NCBI GenBank assembly: GCA_964586775.1
Contig: CAZPJD010000273.1
Coordinates: forward strand, 1-7,786
From: JADLEX01 sp964586775
Lineage (GTDB): Bacteria > Lernaellota > Lernaellaia > JACKCT01
Direction: 5' to 3'
DNA length: 7,786 nucleotides
Shown here: piece after piece, positions 1-5,127 of the stretch
How positions within the stretch are numbered: the stretch's first letter is position 1
How the letters are laid out: each line of letters starts with the position of its first letter
Notes under the pieces: model-generated
The model's database searches: none
Seen by the model: the letters and a program-made list of their open reading frames with translations, nothing else
Told to the model about the DNA's origin: nothing
Program-made: the position numbers and the translations under genes

Positions 1-731
1 CGGGGTCGATCCGCCGGCAATAGCGGCGCGACGCGGTCCACCATCTCCCACATCAGGGGCTTTTCCTCGCCCACCGACAGCCCCCCGATCGCGTAGCCGT
101 CGAAGCCGATCTCCATCATCTCGTGCGCGCTGCGTTCGCGCAGGTCGCCGAACATGCCGCCCTGCACGATTCCGAAGAGCGCCTGATCGTTCGCCGACTT
201 CGCCTCGCGGCAGCGGCGCGCCCATCGACCCGTGCGCTCCATCGAGAGCCGGGCGTAGTCGTGCGTCGCGGGGTATGGGGTGCATTCGTCGAAGATCATG
301 ATGACGTCCGCGTCCAGTGCTTCCTGAACCGCGATGGCCGACTCCGGCGTGAACTGGTGATAGCTGCCGTCGATGGGGCTCTGGAAGCGAACGCCCTCCT
401 CGGTGATCTTTCGAAGCGCCTGAAGCGAATAGACTTGGAACCCGCCCGAATCGGTGAGCATCGGCCGATGCCACGACGCGAATTTCGCCAGCCCGCCGAA
501 GTCGCGTACGGCCTCGTGGCCCGGCCTCAGGTAGAGGTGAAATGTGTTGCCCAGGATGATCTGCGCGCCGAGCGCCTCCAGATCGTCCGGCCCGATGGCT
601 TTGACGGAGCCCTGCGTGCCCACGGGCATGAAGACCGGCGTGTCGACCACGCCGTGGGCGGTCGTCATCACGCCGCGCCGGGCGGCGCACTGGGGGTCCT
701 TGGCGCGAAGCTGAAATCCGAAAGCCGTCAT
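1..731 (-). CDS. tgt: Queuine tRNA-ribosyltransferase (tRNA-guanine transglycosylase), C-terminus off the left edge
   Basis: The enzyme exchanges guanine at the wobble position (G34) of tRNAs with GUN anticodons for the queuosine precursor preQ1, in the cytoplasm. The visible 243 residues follow the bacterial Tgt family closely: TPVFMPVGTQGSVK (31-44), GAQIILGNTFHLYLRPG (55-71), LTDSGGFQVYSLQ (92-104), FDECTPYP (147-154), GIVQGG (187-192) and FDGYAIGGLSVGE (210-222). D94 (DSGGFQ) and D148 (FDEC) match conserved active-site and substrate-binding aspartates. The catalytic nucleophile Asp and the Cys/His zinc site lie in the missing C-terminal third; family members are usually about 370-380 residues. 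The ATG at 731 was chosen because the family starts about here (MTAFGFQLRAKD...). A promoter candidate also places transcription start near 753, leaving only a short leader. I see no clear Shine-Dalgarno. The gene is divergent from the lipoprotein gene. Identification is secure. Confidence 0.97.
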   Translation of the reverse strand, partial: MTAFGFQLRAKDPQCAARRGVMTTAHGVVDTPVFMPVGTQGSVKAIGPDDLEALGAQIILGNTFHLYLRPGHEAVRDFGGLAKFASWHRPMLTDSGGFQVYSLQALRKITEEGVRFQSPIDGSYHQFTPESAIAVQEALDADVIMIFDECTPYPATHDYARLSMERTGRWARRCREAKSANDQALFGIVQGGMFGDLRERSAHEMMEIGFDGYAIGGLSVGEEKPLMWEMVDRVAPLLPADRP

Positions 732-759
732 CTGGAACCGAAAGGTGAGAAACGGCGTC

Positions 760-788
760 TTTTTAAGGACGGTTGACGCGAATGACAA
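760..788 (-). promoter_or_regulatory. Predicted sigma70-like promoter of tgt
   Basis: On the minus strand TTGTCA (783-788, five of six consensus bases) is followed after exactly 17 bp by TAAAAA (760-765, four of six). Transcription would begin near 753, giving a leader of about 22 nt before the ATG at 731. The leader lacks an obvious Shine-Dalgarno. The call rests on sequence match and position only. Confidence 0.5.
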
Positions 789-800
789 GCGCGCGCTCGA

Positions 801-829
801 TTGACACCCCCGAGTCGAAAACCTAAATT
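801..829 (+). promoter_or_regulatory. Predicted sigma70-like promoter of the thioredoxin-fold lipoprotein gene
   Basis: A perfect TTGACA (801-806), a 17-bp spacer and TAAATT (824-829, four of six consensus bases) predict a transcript starting near 836. This leaves a 5' leader of about 39 nt carrying GGAG at 864-867, 7 nt before the ATG at 875. An in-frame GTG at 836 would sit at the transcript's very first base, which argues against it as the start. The -35 box lies only 12 bp from the -35 box of the opposite-facing tgt promoter. Confidence 0.6.
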
Positions 830-874
830 CCCGCGGTGTTTTCGCCCCGTTTGGACCCGTCACGGAGCCGTAAA

Positions 875-2452
875 ATGATCCGGTCCCGGATTCTTGGACT
901 CGCAATTCTGACGCTGACCACGGCCCTCGCCGTTTTTGCCTGCTCGCAGGGCGAGTCGCCCGCGCAAAAGCCCGCCGAGGTGCCCGTGGCGACGCAGGCC
1001 ACCCCCGCGCCGGTCGCCGTCGATCAGAAGGTCAAGGTCGAGCTGTTCGTCATGTCCCAGTGCCCGTTCGGAAAAGGGGCCGAGGGCGTGATGATGAAGG
1101 TGGTGAACACCCTGCCCGGCGCGATCGACCTCGATCTGGGATGGGTCATCAACACCACGGACGGACCCGAGAAGTTCAAGTCGCTCCACGGCCCCGCCGA
1201 GGTCGCGCTCAACAAGGTGCAAGCGTGCGTGGGCATCGTGCACGGCGACAAACAGCTTCCGTTTATCACGCAGTCCAACGAGACCACCGACCCGTGGCAG
1301 GAAACCGCGAAGGCGATGGGGCTCGACATCGACCAGATCGAGGCGTGCACCAAGGACGGCCGCGCCGACGCCGAGATGGCCGCCGACGCCCAGATCAACA
1401 ACAAGCGCGGCATCAACGCGAGCCCGACGATCTTCATCAACGGTCAGGAATACGGCGGAACCGTCAGCAGCCTCGACCTCTTCGACGCCGTGTGCAAGGC
1501 GATGGGGCCGAAACAGCCGTCCGTGTGCGCGAACCCGCCCGAGTCGCTCTCGCGCTCGGATGGTTCGAGCGCGGGCCGTTGCGGTGACGACGCCGAGGCC
1601 GCGGCGCAGGTCGACCCCTCGCTCGTGGACGAGATGGCGATCACGCACACCGTGATCCTGCCCGCGGGGGCGTTCAGCGATCACTCGGCCAAGGTGCTTC
1701 AGCAGACCAAGGGCCTGTTCCCCAAGGCCGAGATCGTGCAGATCCCGTCGAGCGACGCCAAGGCGAAGAAGATGATCGCCGACTACAAGCTCGAATGGCT
1801 GCCCGCCTTCATCTTCCCGAAAGAGGTGGAGAAGGCGAAGAGCTTCGCGCGGATGAAGGCCGTGATGCTTCCGCTGGGCGACGGCTCGGCGGGCTATCAG
1901 CTCGATCCGATGAAGATCGCGTCGAACTACTCCCTCGCGCGGCCCGCGACCCCCGGCACGCTCGACATCATCTACACGCCCTATTCGCCCCGGTCGCTCA
2001 CGCTGCTGCTCGACATCGTGGACACGCTCGCCACACCCGAGTTCGCCTCGGCGAACGGCAAGGTGCGCCTGCTGGCGGCACCGCGCATCGACCCCAAGGG
2101 CAACCTCGTCGCGCAGCGAGGCGAGCCCGAGATGGAAGAGATCGAGCGGCACGGCGCGATCCTCGCGAACTGGCCCGACAAGTTCCGCGCCTATCTCGAA
2201 GCGCGGCGCAAGAACCCGGGCGGCACCTATTGGGAGGAGTTCTGCGAGGCGGCCGGGCTCGTGCCCGCGGACGTGAAGGCCAAGGCCCGCGACGCGGCCA
2301 CGACCGAGGCGCTCAAGGCGAACGCCACACTCGCGACCGAGCTCGGCATCGGGGTGGATATCATCTTCCTCGTGAATAACCGCGAGCTGGTGCAGGTGCA
2401 GGATCGCGACGAGTTTAGGCGGCTCGTCAAATACGCGCTCGCGGCGAAGTAG
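875..2452 (+). CDS. Secreted lipoprotein with a GILT/DsbA-like thioredoxin domain (single-cysteine CPFG site)
   Basis: A 525-residue protein. Residues 1-23 form a lipoprotein signal (basic MIRSR, hydrophobic core, ...AVFAC with Cys23 as lipidation site), followed by a Pro/Ala-rich linker to about residue 50. A thioredoxin-fold domain (about 53-218) follows: strand VKVELFVMSQ, then C63-P-F-G where oxidoreductases have CxxC, and a cis-proline segment ASPTIFINGQEYGG (about 182-195, Pro184). Between them, LHGPAEVALNKVQAC (about 104-118) and QIEACTKDG (about 154-162) resemble the HG..E...NKVEAC and MECAMGD segments of GILT thiol reductases, as I recall them. A middle region (about 255-355) has a second cis-Pro-like WLPAFIFPKE. 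A third (about 361-525) starts TLDIIYTPYSPRS and ends DIIFLVNNRELVQVQ; both look like thioredoxin folds without active cysteines. Other cysteines are at 118, 158, 207, 218, 236 and 457. The ATG at 875 has GGAG 7 nt upstream and directly precedes the signal. It probably acts in cell-envelope thiol chemistry, or binds partners through mixed disulfides. Substrate unknown. Confidence 0.85.
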   Translation: MIRSRILGLAILTLTTALAVFACSQGESPAQKPAEVPVATQATPAPVAVDQKVKVELFVMSQCPFGKGAEGVMMKVVNTLPGAIDLDLGWVINTTDGPEKFKSLHGPAEVALNKVQACVGIVHGDKQLPFITQSNETTDPWQETAKAMGLDIDQIEACTKDGRADAEMAADAQINNKRGINASPTIFINGQEYGGTVSSLDLFDAVCKAMGPKQPSVCANPPESLSRSDGSSAGRCGDDAEAAAQVDPSLVDEMAITHTVILPAGAFSDHSAKVLQQTKGLFPKAEIVQIPSSDAKAKKMIADYKLEWLPAFIFPKEVEKAKSFARMKAVMLPLGDGSAGYQLDPMKIASNYSLARPATPGTLDIIYTPYSPRSLTLLLDIVDTLATPEFASANGKVRLLAAPRIDPKGNLVAQRGEPEMEEIERHGAILANWPDKFRAYLEARRKNPGGTYWEEFCEAAGLVPADVKAKARDAATTEALKANATLATELGIGVDIIFLVNNRELVQVQDRDEFRRLVKYALAAK

Positions 2453-2473
2453 TCCGCCGAGCGACCGGCATGT

Positions 2474-2503
2474 GGCACAGCCCCGCCATAGCGGGGCTGT
2501 GCC
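2474..2503. terminator. Hairpin between convergent genes, likely bidirectional terminator
   Basis: A perfect 13-bp stem (GGCACAGCCCCGC / GCGGGGCTGTGCC) with a CATA loop lies 21 bp after the lipoprotein stop and 16 bp beyond the stop of the convergent kinase gene. Neither strand has a T-tract after the stem, so it is not a textbook intrinsic terminator. Its position between two convergent ends still makes transcript termination or 3'-end protection the best reading. Confidence 0.6.
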
Positions 2504-2519
2504 GATCGGCCCGAATTTC

Positions 2520-3548
2520 CTATGCCCGAAATCTCTCCGCGAAGCTCTTCTTGACCGCGCGCTGCAAAGCGGCGCCCGCGGTTTTGCCCAGTACCAGATC
2601 GTAGGCCAGGATCAGCGCGCCCACGCACGGCTCGTCGGCGAGGCGTTTGATCCGCACGTTGGGATACGCGCGACGCACTCTCTCGGAAAGCGCGTCCACC
2701 ATCGCGGGGTCCTCTCCTTTTTGAAACACGCTGCCGCCGAGCACGAGGCGCACGGCCTCATCGCGATCCGGGAACAGGCGCTTCATACACGACAGAACGT
2801 TCGCGGCGCACTCGCGCCCGGTTTTTTGCAGGATATTTCGCGCGACGCGGTCGCCCATCTTGGCGGCGCGGAATACGAGCGGCGCGAGGCCGTTGAAGCG
2901 GTATTCCGAGCGCTCCGAGTCGAAGTACGTCAGTTCGACGATATCGACGACGGTCGGGCAGCCCAATTCGTCGGCGATCAACTTCGACAGCAGTGTCTTC
3001 GGTCCGCGTCCGTCGTATTCGCGGAACCCCGCGATGATCGCCTTCGCAATCAGGTCGGCCGAACTGCCCTGATCGCCCGAAAACGGCCCGAACCCGCCGA
3101 CCTTGATGTGCTCGCCCGCCGCGTTGAAGCCCATCGTATTCGAGCCCGTCCCCGCCACGCTCGCCACGCCGATGCCGTCGGGCGTTCCCGCGCGCAGCAC
3201 GAGCGTCGTATCGTTGCACAGCACGAACGCGCCCGACGGATCGATTGGCTCCAATATGCCTCGCACGATGTCGAAATCGGCCTCGCGGTCGGCCCCGGCC
3301 ACGCCGTAGCCCGCCGCGATCACGTCCGCCGGTTTCGCGCCCGCGGCACCCAGCGCCTGCCCGATCGCGTTCGCGATCTCGATGCGCGCGAAGGACTTGC
3401 CGTTGCCCTGAAAATTCCCGCAGCCCGCGCGACCGAACCCCAGCACGTTGCCGTTCATGTCGGCGACGGCGGCCTGCGTCTTGGTCCCGCCCGCATCCAC
3501 GCCCAGCACGAGCCCGTTCGCGCGCGCGGACGATCCGATCTTTTTCAT
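2520..3548 (-). CDS. BadF/NAGK-type sugar kinase (probable N-acetylglucosamine or glucosamine kinase)
   Basis: A 342-residue ASKHA-fold kinase that should transfer phosphate from ATP to an amino sugar in the cytoplasm. Visible motifs: phosphate-1 loop GVDAGGTKTQAAVAD (16-30), LCNDTTLVLRAGTPDG (110-125) with D113 at the place of the catalytic Asp in human NAGK, phosphate-2 loop VAGTGSNTMG (131-140), FGPFSGDQGSS (153-163) and the adenosine-binding LVLGGSVFQ (268-276). Its length is close to that of human NAGK. The family also includes 2-hydroxyacyl-CoA dehydratase and benzoyl-CoA reductase activators. Those contain a cluster-binding CxxC-type site that I do not see, and no reductase genes are nearby, so a sugar kinase is preferred. 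The ATG at 3548 has AGGAAAG (3558-3564) 9 nt upstream, inside the end of the preceding gene. The 4-bp gap to the dehydrogenase stop implies translational coupling. The exact sugar cannot be read from sequence. Confidence 0.88.
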   Translation of the reverse strand: MKKIGSSARANGLVLGVDAGGTKTQAAVADMNGNVLGFGRAGCGNFQGNGKSFARIEIANAIGQALGAAGAKPADVIAAGYGVAGADREADFDIVRGILEPIDPSGAFVLCNDTTLVLRAGTPDGIGVASVAGTGSNTMGFNAAGEHIKVGGFGPFSGDQGSSADLIAKAIIAGFREYDGRGPKTLLSKLIADELGCPTVVDIVELTYFDSERSEYRFNGLAPLVFRAAKMGDRVARNILQKTGRECAANVLSCMKRLFPDRDEAVRLVLGGSVFQKGEDPAMVDALSERVRRAYPNVRIKRLADEPCVGALILAYDLVLGKTAGAALQRAVKKSFAERFRA

Positions 3549-3552
3549 GACG

Positions 3553-4689
3553 TCACGCTTTCCTGGACTTCGCGGCCGAGCGCGCGGCCTCGCGGGCGGA
3601 TTTGCGTCGAGCCGTCAGCCAGATGTCCACGGGGGTCTTGTAGCCACCGGGGTCGCGGAATGGAAAGTCGATGCGCCGACCCGTCGCGGCGGACAGGTAG
3701 CCTGCGATCATGATCTCCAGCACCACTCGCCCATCGATGCCGCTCTCCAGCGGCGTGCCGCCATGGCGGATGCAGTTCACGAAATCCTGCATCTCCTGCG
3801 GATAGCCGTTCTGCCAGTTTTCCGCCCATCCCGGGTGCGTCCAGCCTTTGCCGGCGTGATCCTCGTCGCCTCCGGCGCCGGGTTCGGAAAACATTTTCAT
3901 CCCCCAGCCGTCCTGAAGCAGCGCGCTCTGAATCACACCCTTCGTTCCGTGGATCTCGGCGCGCGACTCCATGCCGCCTTTGAGCGTCCACGACGATTCG
4001 ACGAGTGCCTTCTTGCCGCCCTCGAACTCGATGATCATCACGCAGTGGTCGTCGAGTTCCATCATCCCGGCGTAAGCATACAGGCCGAGATCGCAATACA
4101 CGCTCTTCACCGCGGGCTTGCCGAGCGTCCAGCGGCAGTACTCGATCGCGTGGCAGCCCATGTCCATCAGGATTCCGCCGCCGGCGAGATCGGCCTGAAA
4201 GAACCACGGCGAATACGGCCCCGCGTGCTTTTCGGATTGCTTGACGAAAAATACATCGCCGATCGCGCCCGAGTCGGCGAGCTCCTTCGCGCGAACGAAT
4301 TTGGGGATGTAGCACAGCTCCTCGGCGTAACCGATGACGACGCCCGCCTTCTTCGCCGCGTCGATCATCTCGTCGGCCTCGGCGAGCGTCAGGCACAGCG
4401 GCTTTTCGACGATCACGTGCTTGCCGGCGCGGATCGCCGCGAGGGCGTAGGGCGCATGCAGCGAATTGGGCAGGCTGACGGTGACCGCGTCGACGTCTTT
4501 GCGCGCGAGCATCTCCTTCAGATCGGGATGATGCGCGGGGATGCCCTGCGCCTTGCAAAACGCCTTGGCGCGGACCTCGTCGCGGCTGTGCTGCGCGACG
4601 ACCTTCACCCCCGCCAGCGCGCGAAACGCCTCCATGTGCGTGACCGAGATCCAGCCCGAACCGATGATGCCGATGCGCACGGTTTTCAT
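3553..4689 (-). CDS. Gfo/Idh/MocA-family NAD(P)-dependent oxidoreductase
   Basis: A 378-residue dehydrogenase of the glucose-fructose oxidoreductase / inositol dehydrogenase family, which oxidises or reduces sugars, inositols and related polyols in the cytoplasm. The N-terminal Rossmann domain starts VRIGIIGSGWISVTH (4-18). The family's EKP signature is at 95-97 (VIVEKPLCLT). The C-terminal domain has GGGILMDMGCHAIEYCRW (170-187), where D176 and H180 fit the catalytic pair of the family, and ends in a basic tail (TARRKSAREAARSAAKSRKA). The ATG at 4689 was chosen because it immediately precedes the nucleotide-binding fold and has a G-rich GGGGG about 7 nt upstream. A longer in-frame ORF to 4962 adds 91 Arg/Ser-rich residues with no family match. 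It is first in a two-gene operon with the kinase, which suggests uptake or turnover of an amino sugar or sugar derivative. Specificity is not determined. Confidence 0.93.
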   Translation of the reverse strand: MKTVRIGIIGSGWISVTHMEAFRALAGVKVVAQHSRDEVRAKAFCKAQGIPAHHPDLKEMLARKDVDAVTVSLPNSLHAPYALAAIRAGKHVIVEKPLCLTLAEADEMIDAAKKAGVVIGYAEELCYIPKFVRAKELADSGAIGDVFFVKQSEKHAGPYSPWFFQADLAGGGILMDMGCHAIEYCRWTLGKPAVKSVYCDLGLYAYAGMMELDDHCVMIIEFEGGKKALVESSWTLKGGMESRAEIHGTKGVIQSALLQDGWGMKMFSEPGAGGDEDHAGKGWTHPGWAENWQNGYPQEMQDFVNCIRHGGTPLESGIDGRVVLEIMIAGYLSAATGRRIDFPFRDPGGYKTPVDIWLTARRKSAREAARSAAKSRKA

Positions 4690-4728
4690 GAAATCGCCCC
4701 CGAAAAAACGCCGGAAGAATGCCGAGCC

Positions 4729-4742
4729 CGAATCGCGATTCG
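4729..4742. promoter_or_regulatory. Perfect 14-bp palindrome, candidate operator
   Basis: CGAATCGCGATTCG is its own reverse complement. It lies about 40 bp upstream of the dehydrogenase ATG and just downstream (about +5 to +18) of the predicted transcription start near 4747, a usual place for a repressor to block transcription. GC-rich DNA produces such palindromes by chance fairly often: roughly half a hit is expected in a window this size even with random base use. Confidence 0.3.
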
Positions 4743-4753
4743 CGACCGACGAA

Positions 4754-4782
4754 CCTATACATCCGCGACCCACGCGACGCAA
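4754..4782 (-). promoter_or_regulatory. Predicted promoter of the dehydrogenase-kinase operon
   Basis: On the minus strand TTGCGT (4777-4782) is followed after 17 bp by TATAGG (4754-4759), predicting a start near 4747 and a 58-nt leader before the ATG at 4689. Each hexamer matches only three or four consensus bases. An 8-bp inverted repeat, ATCCGCGA (4761-4768) and TCGCGGAT (4788-4795), brackets the -35 element and could be a second protein-binding site. An alternative -10 lies in the AT-rich patch at 4916-4924 (TATTAT on the minus strand) but has only a poor -35 box. Confidence 0.35.
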
Positions 4783-4928
4783 GAAAATCGCGGATGACGG
4801 ATTGCGACCGGAGTCGCGGGCCCGTCGCCGCCGCGCGTTCGCTGGAGGGGCCGACGACGCGCTGCCGCGATCGGGGAGTCGCGAGCGCGGCGATGGCCGA
4901 GGGATATTCCTCTTTATAATAATACCCG

Positions 4929-4973
4929 GCCAAACCAGATGCGAGTAATTTTTGCCAAACAAAATGCGAGTAG
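4929..4973. repeat. Two-copy direct repeat, 20 bp with 25-bp period
   Basis: Copy 1 (4929-4948) and copy 2 (4954-4973) agree at 17 of 20 positions; the shared core is GCCAAAC-x-A-x-ATGCGAGTA. They are separated by TTTTT and lie in the most AT-rich stretch of the window. The second copy ends directly beside the stop codon of the small ORF at 4974. The role is unknown: it could be an operator pair, part of a larger dispersed repeat, or the scar of a mobile-element end. Apart from this and the promoter elements, I find no gene in 4690-4973. Confidence 0.6.
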
Positions 4974-5126
4974 CTACCTCAAAATAACTTGGGTTTTTGA
5001 ATCGAAGCGCTCATTTTCTCGACCGGGGGCGCTGGACTGACCCGGGGCCCCGATCGGGGCTTCCCGGCGCGCGCGATCGGCGATGGGGGCAATCCGCCTT
5101 CCGAGTTCGCGCGCAACCGTCGCCAC
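4974..5126 (-). CDS. Possible 50-residue hydrophilic protein after the tail fibre
   Basis: GTG at 5126 begins one base after the tail-fibre stop codon, and GAGGAGG (5133-5139) lies 6 nt before it, the strongest Shine-Dalgarno in the window. The product (MATVARELGRRIAPIADR..., ending ...DSKTQVILR) is rich in Arg, Ala and Pro and has no transmembrane segment, signal peptide or cysteine. I recognise no family. Against it: the same bases encode the fibre's last residues (Glu-Glu-Val), so the good ribosome site may be coincidence; the ORF is short; and a strong inverted repeat lies inside it. If real, it is co-translated with the fibre as a small phage accessory protein. Confidence 0.35.
   Translation of the reverse strand: MATVARELGRRIAPIADRARREAPIGAPGQSSAPGRENERFDSKTQVILR
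5042..5067. repeat. Strong GC-rich inverted repeat downstream of the tail fibre
   Basis: The perfect palindrome GCCCCGATCGGGGC (5047-5060) is extended by CCGGG (5042-5046) pairing with CCCGG (5063-5067) across a 2-nt bulge. It lies about 60-85 bp past the fibre stop. There is no T-tract on either side, so it could slow or end the tail transcript only as a non-canonical terminator. If the 50-residue ORF is real, the hairpin is inside its coding sequence. Confidence 0.4.
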
Positions 5127-5127
5127 G

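Noticed and set aside
123..776. 217-residue plus-strand ORF opposite tgt
   Set aside because: Antisense of a well-conserved tgt reading frame.
836..874. GTG start at 836 giving a 13-residue longer lipoprotein
   Set aside because: It coincides with the predicted transcript start, has no Shine-Dalgarno, and would put extra charged residues before a clean lipoprotein signal. The ATG at 875 has GGAG 7 nt upstream.
860..2152. 430-residue minus-strand ORF opposite the lipoprotein
   Set aside because: Arg/His/Leu-rich composition typical of antisense frames in GC-rich DNA; the plus strand has a signal peptide and fold motifs.
2472..4797. Long plus-strand ORFs (2472-3713 and 3448-4797) and the minus-strand ORF 3545-4933
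   Set aside because: They overlap the kinase and dehydrogenase completely, have shadow-like composition, and show no recognisable motif.
4915..4920. Perfect TATAAT on the plus strand
   Set aside because: No -35 box at 16-18 bp upstream and no plus-strand gene downstream.
4690..4962. In-frame 91-residue N-terminal extension of the dehydrogenase from an ATG at 4962
   Set aside because: The extension is Arg/Ser-rich with no domain, and the family starts right before the GIIGSG nucleotide-binding loop at the 4689 ATG.
5042..5067. Textbook intrinsic terminator for the tail transcript
   Set aside because: The stem is strong but no T-tract follows on either strand, and it may lie inside a small ORF; kept only as an inverted repeat.
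4690..5127. tRNA gene, integrase attachment core or CRISPR repeats at the host-phage border
   Set aside because: No cloverleaf-like arms or T-loop sequence, and no regular repeat-spacer series. The only repeat is the imperfect two-copy one at 4929-4973, with no second site in view to pair with.
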